From the NCBI GenBank assembly GCA_021234155.1, contig JAJEKV010000003.1:29867166-29931165 (forward strand): a stretch of 64,000 nucleotides of DNA, given 5' to 3'. Numbering within the stretch: the first letter of the stretch is position 1; the number at the start of each line of letters is the position of its first letter. This stretch comes from Isoetes taiwanensis (taxonomy: Eukaryota; Streptophyta; Lycopodiopsida; Isoetales; Isoetaceae). A model generated the notes under the pieces. The model was given only the letters and a program-made list of their open reading frames with translations. It did no database searches and had not been told where the DNA came from. This document shows, one piece after another, positions 12,546-25,500 of this stretch. Both the position numbers and the translations under genes were made by a program.

Positions 12546-12879
12546 CTGTCAATACTGATAAGTTCGGAGGAATGAATATGGTAGGAGGCTTGAGCAGAAA
12601 TGTGTTAACCGCGATTTTATTATTTTGAAATTATTCCATCATTTTGAAATGTACAAATAGTAACAAAAACACATGTGGAATTGCATATAAATACTTTTTA
12701 TTACTAACCTTAATCTAACAGGTCATAACCTGCAAGTGAACACTGAGTTCATTACAAGCCTATATTCCACATAGTGAATTACATGTAACTCATAACATTT
12801 ATACTCATCATAAGCAATTCATAAGTTTTACACTCATAAGTAACGGAAATAATCACTTAGGAGTTCTATTATCCTTCAC

Positions 12880-15250
12880 TCAATTAACTCTTGTGCATGA
12901 TTTTCCTTTTTCGGCTATCTTGTCCAATGACAATAGAATTATATTCTTCACAGAGATTGGAAGCTTCATATTTCCCTTTCTCGGATCAGAATTGCTCTTT
13001 CTGGGGTTCCATGAGATCAACACGGAACTTATTTCCGCCCATTGGGGCAGAACACTTGTATCATACCTCCACTGCTTATTGAAACAATCTTTGTACCATT
13101 CTTTTTCAATAATAGCTCCTCTTCCACTGACTAGGTGCCACCATTCCACATGCACCTTATTTCTGTTAGGGCTATTAGCTTCCCTACAAATGCCCGAGAT
13201 GTTATACCCTAGCCATAAACAATAAGTATCATCATCATTTAGTCTCACGAAAAAATAATGGTCATCCTTCAGATCCATCTTGTGATCATATGGAGCAAGT
13301 CAGTAATTCTTGGGACGCTCTTTTTTAGGTCCAACATAGTCCTCCTCCTCCTCCGCGTCTCCTCTATCATCAATTGGATTGGCTGTTGATCAGGTTACAA
13401 TTGACCATGGTCGAGCCTCCACCTGCTTTGAGGTAGCTAACCCTCTCTAAGGACAGTCTTGCTTGTGTCCAATCTCCCAAAAAATGTATGAACTTCACTC
13501 CAACACTTTACAAGGGCTTCGTTGCATGCTCTCCTTTGTGGTGCAATATATTTATCTGCTAAGGATTTCTGCCTCTACTATAGTCCGCTCACAGTCCTTC
13601 ACTTCCTCTAATGGTTTCATAGCATTAGGCTCTCCCGTTGACACTATTGGTTCACCTCTCACATCCTGTTTTCAAATCAATATATCCTTATCTTTCAGTT
13701 CCCACATAGGATCTCCAGCCCTCATCTTATATTGCATTGTTGCCTTTTTCATTTTTTACCCAAAACCTAAATTGCAAAGGAGCATTATGTCCAATAAGGT
13801 ATGCACAAGCATAACCCTCTATGAACTCTTTCCAGCCAGGAACTTCTTATATCAATGAACCAATATGAGGAGGTGAAGAACACTACTTAAATAGCTCCAA
13901 AAGTCTCGGATAGGTGGTGACATCTTTTTTTTTGCAATTTGATCCGGTAATGCCCAAACATTGCATCAATGTCTTCATGAGCGTGGCCAGGCATCAAATA
14001 ACCAACATAGACCATTTCAAACACTCCAACCCATATAAGATATGACAAATATGCAGATAAGTTTCTATTTTTATTCTGGCCTGCACAGTTGTCAAGTTGC
14101 AAGAGCAGCTTAAGTAGTCACTACCCTGGTATTGGGTCATAAGAATTGTAGGCACTAACCCATTCGTCCTTCCTATGACCAAATCCTCTCGTTTCATGGG
14201 AGCAGTATTGTGTAAAGCCTTGAAGAGATATTGCAAACGGCCGAGAAGAATGCACATCTTTATTAAAACCATGTTCCAAACTGTTTAAATCTTTTGCAAT
14301 GCTACCAACATGGAAGTTTCAGCCATTATCTCATAACTCTAATGTGAAATGACGATGATGCACTACTCCCTGACCATGCGTTTTGAATCCATATAATGAT
14401 ATCTATAATGGAAAGGACCTTGCAACAGACTTTGGTATAGCCCTAAATTAAGGCAAGCAGGTGTTCTCCTGATCCAACTTGTCGTGAATGATGCATAAAA
14501 AATTCTCTAGTTCCATTGTAGACAAGCATCCCACATCCAATATGTTGACCGACATGACATCTGCTCCATCATGTAAATTCTCATGTCTTTATAGATAGCT
14601 GACCTTTCCACTTCACGCTTCAACATCTCGAGCTTATCTAGCAACTCAATGCATATATTACACTTTGAGAAATTGGTATGTTGCATCCTCTTCACATCTG
14701 AAACTTTTTGGTCTAGAGCTTGCTGAAGGTTGACTTTGAGATCTTGTCTACTTTCATTACCTTTAGAAGGTTGTTGATCATTTGTAGAATGACAATCTGT
14801 GTGAAATATGCAGGCAACATTCGAACTTCTTTCCTGCACCCATCTTCATCAACACGCTTTTGGTTTGCCGCATATCTATTTCAACCAATAAGAAATCCCA
14901 TGTTCCTAGCATCAGGTGATGGCCCAAATGCATGTTCTATAATGTTGTAAATATACCATGAGTCTTCTTCTTATAGCTTGATCTGGATTCCACAAGTTCT
15001 TGGACTGTAAGTCTACCAAAGTAGTTGTTGGGGCAGCCACAATCTTCCCTCTGATAACTTCCATGGTCTCATTACTACAACTGTTAGCATCTTTCACAAC
15101 CCAAACTTTTTCCTTCCTCCTCTTCCTCTTGAGGAAGTTGTATGGCCTTTTTTTTGGTATTGGTACATCCAAAGGGGGTATGGGTGGAATGCCATTTTCA
15201 TCTGCAACAACATTATTTTCTCCAACATGTTCAGTTCTTTGAAGCAACCC
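12880..15250 (-). pseudogene. DUF7869-like gene relic, copy 1
   Basis: Minus-strand pieces line up in order with the better copy at 22.5-25.7 kb: a basic segment (PIPKKRPYNFLKRKRRKEKVW, about 15150); a Cys-containing segment FSKCNICIELLDKLE (about 14650); HDKLDQENTCLP (about 14450-14490); LDNCAGQNKNRNL (about 14060-14095); GHAHEDIDAMFGHY (about 13950-13985); and a C-terminal domain (12880-13278) with VHVEWWHLVSGRG and WYKDCFNKQWR. Stops and frame changes occur between pieces, mostly at 13290-13880 and 14110-14440. I recall the DNCxxQNKN family as DUF7869, a plant family of unknown function; the name needs checking. Confidence 0.7.
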
Positions 15251-17170
15251 TTTTCCTACTATCTCAACACAGGTCCACTGGCTTAGAGCAACAAGGTTGG
15301 CAACTTTAAACCACTATTGATGTTATTGCATGCATAGCAACGTTTGTCCTTCAGCTCAACACTGAAATTTTGAAGCTTTATTAATGAAATGGAGACCCCC
15401 ACAAAGGCATCACCAATAGCTTGTCCATTGTAGCAGTGCATGGGATTCTATAGTATAAGCACACCCTCACCAACAATTCCTCTACTGCATTGACGATGCA
15501 AATTCACTTTCTCATCCTTCCATGTTAAACTAGAAACCACTCATTAGCAGGAACTAGTTTTTTAGCATTATCTATAGTTGCTTTAGGTGGTTTCTCATTA
15601 TTGTTTGCATTATTCTCTTCCACATCCATGTTGTCCACATCATCCTTTTGTACTTGAGGTTCTTTATTACAGTGTCCCTCTGTAGTAGCTTCGTAAGAAA
15701 TCTGAAAAGCAAAAGAGGGCATGAAGAACAAGTAGTAGTGTATGCTATAATAAGTAATTAAACATTTTTCATAAAAAGCATCTCGCGCTTGGCGCAATGC
15801 CTAATTTACTAGGTTAGAATTTCAAATCAAAACTAACCGCATTGCGTGCGACTGAATGCGCGATACGTCAACACGTTAAAAGTATATCAAATATACAATA
15901 GTGTGCCAAATAAAACTTCTCGCGTGGGAGAGTGAGTCAAACTAAATAATCCAATATCACATATGCAAAATGGATTCATTGGTAATCTGTATACTGTACT
16001 GCGTTGCGCACGACTGAAAGCACGACACATCAAAAACTAAGACACTTAGATATCTCCTCAAGCATTACAAATACCTCGTCCCGATTCCACTATGTGAAGT
16101 TGTATTTGCGCAGTTACTCTTTGCACAATGGGTTACACAACGGAGTTCTTGGAGGTCGACGCTACTAATCATGCTCACATCCATGATCAAGACTTGGAGC
16201 TGATCCTGGGACAAGGCACTTCTAAAAGATATCCCAAAATCCACCTTATTTAGAGATTTCGTCAGGTTGATTAACAGGTTCGGTCATGTGATTCTAGCCC
16301 CTGAGCAAAGAGATTTCTCTAGAAGTGCCACATTTGCAGCGGCATGCTTATCAGATGCCCAGATCCATGCATTTATTGCTGAAGTAGTGCTGCATGCAAC
16401 TTCTTTTATGGACATCAATTTTGTTTTGAGCCATTTTGATGGAGGCTCTTAAAAGTTACTATTGGAATGCTAGAGGCTAGAATGAACTGTCTTCTGCTAA
16501 TGACTAATCTGGACGCAGATAGACGGGATTATTTTGTTCAAAGAACAGTAATAAGCACGAATTCATTAATTAGAGAAATTTGGAATTCTCGTTTAGCATG
16601 AAATAGGTTAGCGGGTAGCCATATAGTGCAAAAACTACTACCAATTGAGTAAAAGTTGGCGTTTTTTTGCACAAATTCTGCAAATGCTTCAGTCTTATTC
16701 GGAAATATAGTTTTTACTGCTAATGCAAAGGTTCACCGCGAGTATAACGTAGTAGGAGGGAGTGTGAAAACTTCTCGCAAGAAGCGCGAACGCGATGTTT
16801 CGCAGCTGAAAGGAGACGAAAGAATGTGCCTTTTATTAAAACCATATGAGAGCATTGTGTTAAAAGAAGGTACCGAGGAGCAAGGATATCACACAAAATT
16901 CAAAGATTTAAAGCCATGTAATTGTTACAGGGATCGTGGTCGCGATTATTTTTAGCATTAAACATATGGTAAAAGATATGGGTAAAGACAAAACCAAAGT
17001 TTTCAAACAAAAATTTTCATTGAAGGAAGTAATATACAACATAATTACCGATTGAAGGAGATAATTATTCTCGATTGTGTTTCGATACTTGATCGTATCA
17101 CACCCATTTCATTGGCCATGCGATTGACATGCTCTCTACCCAATTCAATAGCTTGTGTTGTGTCCATCTC
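15251..17170. other. Flank between the two DUF7869-family loci
   Basis: Copy 1 may extend to about 15797 (acidic open frame on the minus strand with VQKDDVDNMDVEEN). Beyond this the sequence is rich in CG-containing words such as TCTCGCGCTTGGCGC (15780), CTTCTCGCGTGGGAG (15915) and TTGCGCACGACTGAAAGC (16003). A plus-strand open frame at 16656-16955 (99 codons, basic centre KTSRKKRERD) has no recognised domain and may be chance. Confidence 0.4.
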
Positions 17171-20100
17171 TCAGATAACCCGCGGACCTCTCGAATCCCG
17201 AACACCCATGGCGCTTGCGATGCACCTGCAGATGTGAATCAGGCTCCTATTCTTCACCGCCTTTAACGACCGCTCCCCGCCTATAAGTTCGTTTTGGCAA
17301 GAGTCTCCTGTTAAGAGTATTCGATATGGATGATAGAGCTTCGCTTCTTCTTTGTGTAATGATGCTCCCTGTGACCCAAGAACCTCATCTTGGTCAATGT
17401 CCATGTGCTGTTGGTCTGCTTCCATGTGCTTTGGGTCTGTTTCCATGTGTTCTACGCCCACGTATTCAAACTTATGTTCGCCTGTCAAGAAAGGCATGTA
17501 CCCATCAAGCTTCTCATTAAGTGCATTCAATTTTTGGAAAGTGGGCTCCAGGGCTTCTATACCTTTTTCCGTCTCTTCAAGCAAGCGCTTTGTTTCTTGC
17601 ATTCTCTCTTCGTAGGACTTAGCATCGAGGTTTTCCAAAATGGAACCCAACTTTGATAGATCTGTGTTTTGGGTGATACTGATGTCGGGTTGAGCTGGAT
17701 CAGGGTCAACATTCTCTGCTTTCGGCTCTTCCTCAAACCCATCGGCACTTGGATTGGCCATCTTATCAAGCGTTTCAAAGAACGCCCTCAGGAAACGGCA
17801 CACTTTACCTGAACTTTCGAAAGCCACGCTCTTTTTGCCTTGCATAAGAGCAACACGAGAAGCCGTCCCAGCCGAAAAGAAATCCAGAACACAACCATCA
17901 GTCGGCACCAGCTGTTCAACAATATGGTAGGCATAGGAGGTTTTCAGCTGGCATTTCAATACAAGATCTCCTTCCATTGCCGCCCATTTGAATCTTGGTT
18001 TGCCTGTAAAAAGAGTCTGATATTTCTTTTTTATCTTCTCGTCGGCATCCTCATTACCTGTTAGCGGCATTGGAGGCAATGGTGTTGACTTAGGAGCCTT
18101 GCCGCGGTGTGGATATAGGTGAAGCTCCAACTCGGGTTGCCGCGGTGCTACACCTAACATCACTCCCCATAATGCACATATGACTAATAAAGTACTGATG
18201 TTCTTTCACCCTTCTTTTGCTCTCCCATCCCATTTCTTCATAGGAACCTAAAGATAGGTAGCCACCGCCCTGAATTTGCTTCTGACTGAACAAGCAATTG
18301 GGCAAATTCACTGAGCGCATGATAATGACCAAGTGATAAACTTTGGCATCCGTCATGGTAGCTATCCTTGTAAATAGATCTGTGTATTTCTTGCAATCCC
18401 ATACCTTGTTTATCCCTCGGATGTCAATAAATATCAGTGTCGCATTCTCTGACACTTGGGAGGAAGTAGGGATGCCATCCTTTGTCACTGCTATGACAAT
18501 ATTTTTCTTTTCCTTTCTTTTTCTAGCCTCTTCTTCTGGCTTTAGAATATTCCTGATTGGCTCCAAAAAGGCTACAGGTAGGTTACCTAGTGTATGATCC
18601 TTGTTATAGTTAGCCTTCACGCACTCTCGTGATATCAGATTCCGATATATCCAAAGATTCTCTGCTCGTTGAAATCGGGAAAAGCCCGAAGCAATTCCTC
18701 CCACCTCGGAAATCCTTTTTGCGGCAAATTTGAGGCATAAGACAAAATTTCGCGCCTCATAAAAGTGAGTGTTCTGATGTCAATTGCCCGTTATGCGCAA
18801 TCAAATCTCCCGCTATAACTTGATCGCACCTTTAAATAGGTCTTGCCTTCTATAATCTCATCGAAAGCAACAGGACAACTCTGCATTCGACATACCTCGT
18901 AGCAACCGAGCCGTCTTGTTAAAGAAGTCTTTGGATGGCTTTGTCCGAAACTCACCATGATCGCCACCGAGTTTCTGACTCACCCACGAGCCGGCAACTT
19001 CCATTAACTTCTTGAAAACCTTCTCATCCATAAAAATGAATTGCTTTTCATCCTTAAGCTCCCCGCACTTTCAAGGTGGTCGTTGCAATTTCATGGAAAT
19101 CCTGCAGAAGCAATTTCAAGGTCATCAAGATCAGCGGCAATGAACTTGGCAGTAGAAAACAAATAAATACCTTCCAAGCTGAAGTTTTAGCCGTCCCTAT
19201 AGGTCCTTGTGGAGGGCAACCATAAGCCTTGTCTTTGATGACGGTTGTTGCGCTTTTCAATCGGTGGCTCTCAGTACCTGTTTTGCAATTACTTCGTTGC
19301 ATTGAATACTCAACTCTATATATTCCTTTGTTCAGAAGATTTCCGTTCAAAGACCCTCGATCTTCTTCTAGCATATACTGTTGGCAAATTCGTTCTTTGC
19401 TCGAACTTCGCCGGCAATCGAACAAAGGAGTTGTGCAAAGACAAATACCGTGGGTGCCGAAATAATATAAAATTTCTTGCCCTTCAAATCTTCCGGATTG
19501 CTCCATGTCACCCTCCTCCTCAAAGATAGACAACCGTCGGGTCAAATCTACATAACGAAAGTGTCCAAAAGATAAAGAATTAGTTACCGGTAATAGGGTC
19601 AAACGGAACGACGTCAAGCGGGGTGAGGACCTCTGTCCGGGTATGTCTTGAAGCTTTTAACCGAGTTTGAACATGGTCATTTGACCGCATTACGTGGTGT
19701 CAAGTTTGCTGGTGCGGGTTCACAATCAAAATAGAAATCTTTGTAAACCAATTAACCCCTAAGGGGTAGAACCTTTTGAACCGTGTTCAAGCTTCGAGTG
19801 GTTTGCTCTGCCATCTTCGCGTTCCTCTTGAGATTGAACTTCAACTCGACCGGAATGGCAGGTGCTTGGGGCCATGTCAATGCTAGTTTAGAGGAGGCAT
19901 TAAATGTGAATCGAGGGGGTTTTGAGAACTGGCTGGGCTGGGGCTATCCTCACGAGGTGTCGATTCTTAAGGCTAATTTTGAAAGGAGGGAATTTTTTGG
20001 AATAAATCCACCGGATGTATTGCTATCTCGGGCCTTCATAGCAATAGGAAGAGTAGGGTTAACAATACCGGGAGGGGTTTATCGTGGATTGTGGTTCTTG

Positions 20101-20690
20101 AGCAATTTCTTTTGGTGCCGAGGTCTCTCCCAAAGTAGCAATAGGCTTCACACTTTTTTCTTGGCCACGGCTCTTAGCCAATTGGTGTCCATCACGGAGG
20201 GCATCTTCTCCCCCGAACCGCTTTCAAGGCACAAATGGAGGCTTCTTGTCGTAGACAAACCATTTCTCGCATGTCGAGAACCCCGAGCAATATGTCTCTG
20301 TTTCCCTTTATACCGACAAAGAGAGATTCATAGGATGGCAACAACCAGCCATACCCCTTAGCCGACGGGGCGTTTTTCCCCCCAATATCGGCTTGTTCAT
20401 TTTGGTCGGGCGTCATCAAAGACGGGTCATAATTGCGCCATTTCAAAATGTACTCCGAAACCGCAATGCTTGTGGGTCCTCAATGCCGCATATGATGGCA
20501 TCTTGCACATTGTTCTTCGTGCCTTCCCACATTGCCACCACTATACCAACTTGTTCAACGCCCTCGGCTTTTTTCCACCAGCTAAACAGTACATGTCCCT
20601 TTCTCGCGATCACCCTTAATGTGCGGTATAGCCCAGTGCAATCTCGATACACCATTTCCTTTCATTGGAAGGGGTTATAATACTGGACCG
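17171..20690 (-). pseudogene. Methyltransferase-like gene, multi-exon, probably damaged
   Basis: The largest open stretch (17171-18163, 330 codons) contains at residues 83-117 the series QLVPTDGCVLDFFSAGT and ALMQGKKSVAFES. This has the layout of the FxGxGT SAM-binding motif plus following strand in N4/N6-type DNA methylases (usual form DPFSGSGTT...GR..IGIE). The rest is charged, coiled-coil-like, with a short HMETDPKHMEAD-type repeat near residues 240-260. Upstream pieces on the same strand read RGINKVWDCKKYTDLFTRIA (about 18380-18430), a SWVSQKLGGDHGEFRTKPS segment (about 18930-18990), GWLLPSYESLFVGIKGNRDI (20260-20350) and GHVLFSWWKKAEGVEQVGIV (20530-20600). The PSYESLFVGIKG motif also resembles such methylases. 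No DPPY/NPPY catalytic motif was found. Introns and frame breaks were not fully resolved. Activity is unproven. Confidence 0.5.
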
Positions 20691-20839
20691 GCTCGACATC
20701 CGGTCCTCGGAAGAGAGCAAGTCTCAGTAAACAAAAGCTCAGAGTGAGTGCCCGTAGGTCGCATAATGTGGTGCAATAAAAAGGTTTAAACTATCAGAGA
20801 GAAACGCTGACCACGATCCCGCCAAGCAGCTAAAATAGA

Positions 20840-22570
20840 ACTCCACACAATCGCGACCGCGACTTTGTGTAGCACTTAAGCACGACAAGAAAACATCGCT
20901 GTCGCGAAACTAATGACCTACTACACTAGTACTGATGAACATCGCAATAAAGAAAATCTATGCTCAGCCATGATGAGCAGCTACACTTATGAAGACCGCT
21001 ATCTGGAAATTATAAAACCAATCAAGCAAGACCGCGGCCGCGATCTTGATGAGCAGCTACACTTATGAAGACCGCTATCTAGAAATTAGAAAACCTATCA
21101 AGCAAGACCGCGACCGCGATCTTGCTGAGCATCTATACTTATGAAAACAATAGAAGTTCTAGTAGGCAAGATCGCGGCCGCGATCTTGCTGAGCTGAAAT
21201 GTTAGAAAATACCTTCTCTGAGGGAGTCCTTAGGTGCCATGGGATCGCTGGGCCGGGTTCAAGATTTAAATATGGGTTTTTTTTGAGTGGGCCTGGGAGC
21301 TTCGGAGGTCGAAAGCTTAGGCGCTGAATGAAATCGCGGAGTAGAAATTAGTTTTTGAATGTTTTGAGTTTCAATTTATAGAACGCGGCCGCGGAAATTA
21401 AATGCCCGCCCCTCATGATGGCGCTGCGGAAAAAACGTGCCATAATAATGGCGTCGTCTGCACGGGCAGTAATAATTACCGGCCGGCCGCCCGTATTTAT
21501 TCCCTGACATTAATGCGGTCGTGCGAATATACCCGTCCGGAAAGGCCAGTAACCCGTACGAAAGGTCTTTATCCACTTGGACGTCCGCGTTCAATTTCGG
21601 GTCATAATTTCGGACCTGACACTTTATCCAGCCATAAATGCCTCCAAAATATCCGGTTTGGGACGGACAAATGACCGCAAAATTTGAATTCGAGAACAAA
21701 CCAATTCGAGAAAGCGGAAAAGCCAATTCAAATTTCATTGTTTTGCAAGATCTTCGAGGCGCCGAGTCAGCGCCTAAAGCCGGGCCAAGTTTGGGCAAGG
21801 ATTTGCCGCAGAATTCGCGATCCATTGAAGGCGCCGACGAGGGCGCTGATAATCCGCTTGCAATCCGCCACTACACACTCGAATTCTGCAACTGCATCGA
21901 ATTCAGGGTTTCTGCCGAGGTAAAAGGCCTATTCTGATGCATATCCCTCACCGGTGAATCAACGCGTATCGAATGCAATCAATTTCAATTATAACCGCAA
22001 CCTCCGAAGCCCCTCGCACTAACATTCACTATGTATTGCATGGATTGATAAGATACCTCCCCGATACTTTGTTGCAACTATGTAAAAATAGATGTTCTAA
22101 GCAAGACCGCACTCACTCGTGTGTTTATTATACAATGTAAACGTGTTTCAAGTATATGCTTTCTTTCTCTATGTGGATGAAACTAAACACCGTTTTTATG
22201 ACACTAAACACCGTGATTCGTGAGGTAGGAGTAATGCCTTATTCGTAAGTCAATCGTTTAACTTTGGTGCTCCCACGAGATCGCGGTCGCGATACCTTCA
22301 ACCATCTACACTTGCTATTGACCAAAGAACTCCCGGATATCGATAACTTAGAGTTGAACCCACTAGCTAGCCTCGAAATTTGATTTGCACGAAGTTCTTA
22401 TTGAAACAAATTTAGTGTGAATGCTTGCAACTAAGCGCGACCGCGTTCTTACCCATGCTCGATAAGATCGCGGTGGAAAGTCGTGACCATTTCTTATTTT
22501 TCAGTTCATATTTTTGTAGTGGTTTATGATCCACGGTGCTTTCGCTCACACTAGGATCGCGGCCGCTTAT
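20840..22570. promoter_or_regulatory. Palindrome-rich region between two divergent genes
   Basis: Many near-palindromic GC-rich words centred on CGCGGCCGCG or CGCGACCGCG occur here, e.g. around 20847-20870, 21028-21048, 21103-21124, 21167-21187, 22280, 22437 and 22556. They are rare elsewhere in this AT-rich window. The region lies between the minus-strand methylase-like gene and the plus-strand DUF7869-like gene, where a shared promoter or binding array would be expected. That role is inferred from position only. Confidence 0.45.
20972..21190 (+). repeat. 76-bp tandem repeat, about 2.9 copies, each with a palindrome
   Basis: Units start at 20972, 21048 and 21124 with (T/C)GAGCA-CTA-ACTTATGAA and end in CAAGACCGCGGCCGCGATCTTG or a variant. 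The first two units are almost identical; the third is shortened in the middle (about 63 bp). The palindromic end (AAGAYCGCGGCCGCGATCTT core) is the best conserved part, which suggests a repeated protein-binding site rather than neutral duplication alone. Confidence 0.8.
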
Positions 22571-25500
22571 TCACGACCTCTTGTTTGGAGGATGGCTGAT
22601 GTAATTCCATTTGTACCAGATTCCGCCGGGGAAAAAGGTGGCGGAAGGAAGAGTCCACAATTTCGAGCCCATCACAATTATTTGTCCCGAGGGTATGGTT
22701 GTCGTTTCAATTGTGAATGTTCGATGGACAATTCACGCTACCAATTCCCCGAATTGGAAATAGAAAGAATGGGTGAAGTCGTGGGGACTTTTGTGTTGTG
22801 GTACAAGAAGGACATTGTTGCTCCACTAGATAGACATGAGGAAGCTTTGCACCCCACCAGTCGATAAAAAGGATAGACCGGGGGTGACGAGGGAATGAGG
22901 GGTTAGCCACTAATGAGACGAATCATGTGCAAGGGCTTTCTAGAGATGAGTTAGTTGAGAAGGCGTGCACACTCATGCATGAATGCTGCTACATGGCTTA
23001 TGCCTATGGTGTTATCGTTTTTGCCGATCCAAACCATGCTGTGTCTGACGTGAAGTTAGGGGAAGGCTCGATAGCTGCTACTATCATGAACATTTTTCCA
23101 ATGCCTGAAAAGATCTCTATGCGCTGCCAGGCCTGTGCAGAAATGCCCCAACTGCATGACCTTGTGAGATGGCCCATAGCCCTCGTGGCTCGTTGATAAC
23201 ATTCCGCTTTCTACTCTTGTGGTTGCGGTGAAGGAGAAGGATGTGGAGAATGAACCTTACTCCATTAGACCCGAAATTGGCATCACCAAAAAGAGACCTT
23301 TACAAAGATGGTCAATCGGAGACCCGAGAACACCCAAAGCCGCGGACTAAATGTGAAAGAAAAACTAGTGCCGAGGCTATTCCGCACTTCGTGTCATCAC
23401 CGTCTTTGCATGAAACGATCTTTTGTGCAAATTTTACATCCCAGGAGATAGCTTGCATGAGAACCTTTTACTGGAACATGAAGTCCTCGGAGCGCACAAC
23501 TTTTGCATATAACATGCTAGATCTTTGCTCTGAAAATGGTGTAGTCCGCAAACTGATGTTGAATAACAAACAGGTGTGCGTGAAAGCATGGCATAAAGCC
23601 TATGGCATTCCCATTTCCACTTTTTACAAGTGGAAGAAGCTCTTCAATGACGGCCACAGAATTGCTGAGCACGGAAATACTGGGTCTAAGAAGCCAAGGT
23701 CTCATACTTTGGCTGGCAATGCTGTGCTATCCATGTTCATAGATGAAAACGCAGAGACGATGCCACACCGCTCGAAAATTACGAGCGAGGGTCACAGACA
23801 AAATGTTAAGAGGCTACCTTCAGTCTTGACTAAGAAGGATATACACCAAGAAGTAGATATTTCCGTTACAGAGATGACAGGCAAGCATATTTCTCCTTCG
23901 TCATTTCTGTCTGCTTGGAAAGAGAATCATTCAGAGGTAGCAATAGCTAAGAGGATAGCATTTTCCAAGTGTAACACCTGTATTGTCATAAAGGAAAAGC
24001 TTGCTAAGACCAGAGATCCAAACGAAAGAAGGGTACTTGCAATAGAGAGAAAATCACATATGACGGCCCAGATTTCATGCGAGAGCCTTTACCGGTCCCG
24101 GAGAGCTTTGTCGATAGATCTCCCGAGCACGCTTTTAACCATTATACATGATAAGATGGATCAGAATAAGACCATGGTCCCTCGCCCTAGAGAAGCTAGC
24201 AAAGTCTCGTATGGAGGGGTGAACGACTGAAGGTCAGTGTTACAGGTGCTCTCATGCACGGCCATGGTATAGGTGCCTTGGGCCACTTCTCACTGGACCT
24301 CTGGCCTGATGATTCTAATTTTCATGTGGGATCCTTGAATCATACCTTGAAGACACTGGAGAATAAATCTGAGGATAATTGGGGGCCATTTGAGAGATAC
24401 CGATCGTCCCGAAAAGCAAACCGGTGCGGCAATTTTAAACACAGATAACCTTAGGACAAAAATGATGAATGGCAGTAGAAATGATTTTATGCCTCCTATC
24501 AAAGGCCCCATGGTAGCAAACAAGTTGCCTAGGAGGCTTTACTTGCAGCTAGATAATTGCTCAGGTCAGAATAAGAATAGATATCTTTTCTCTTACTTGT
24601 CATACTTGGTTTGGTTAGGTGTATTTGATCAAGTGCAGCTGGGATTCATGATGGTTGGACACACCCACGATGACATAGATGCCCTATTTGGAAACTACTC
24701 TACTCTAATGAGAAGATCAGATGCATTGACTATTCCGGAGCTTATGCAACTCTTCAGGCAGTGTAGTTCAAAGGCTCCTTCACCTTACCTTGTGACAGAG
24801 GTTCCTGATTGGAAGGAATTCGTGAAAGGATTTATCCCTGATAAGAAGGACCGTTTATGTGGTCACTTGGAACCTCTACTCTTCAAGTTTTGCATGAAGG
24901 ATGGATGGCCACTAATGTTCTACAAGATGAGGCCGTGGCATAGGGAGTGGCTCCCCTGAAAGGGAATCGAGAATGTGGAAGGAGGATGCCCAAGGTTTAC
25001 CTATGATTCCGAGAGGGTCACCTAAGGTCCTGCAGCCATATGGGAGCTTGAAAGATATAGGTGCATTAAGAGCTTCTATTGCCAAGTACATGATGCACTG
25101 GGCAGCTATTTCTAGAGCTGGCGATAAGTCATGGTCCAACACATATATGAATGAAGTTATTGACTACTGGGTCCACCTTCTTGCTGCGAAAGTGTTTGGT
25201 GACGTGCGGCCCTAGAGAGTCATTCAGATTTCTGGCCCAGCACCAGGCAAAGTGCATTGGAAGAACCCGAAAGAGTGTTTGTGGATGAGCACATTGAAGC
25301 ATCTCATTACGTTGGGCCTTTCTCGGGTAGACCCAAGAACCCAGTTGAAATATTCGACCCCTACCAAGATGTCAAGAAGGGAATGCTCTTGCTAATCAGA
25401 CCACATGATAACTGCCCGACATGGATGGCTTTTGCCGAAGAGGACCCAGTAGAGGACCCTAATCTCCCACATTATGAAGAGGTGTTTGTCTCTTGGTTTG

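Noticed and set aside
19783-20361. 192-codon plus-strand frame
   Set aside because: It overlaps the minus-strand methylase-like pieces (PSYESLFVGIKG at 20260-20350), which have the better motif. It has no recognisable domain, though it cannot be fully excluded.
24157-25215. Programmed ribosomal frameshifting in the DUF7869-like gene
   Set aside because: Four separate shifts at simple homopolymers are better explained by sequence error or decay; no slippery heptamer plus structure was seen.
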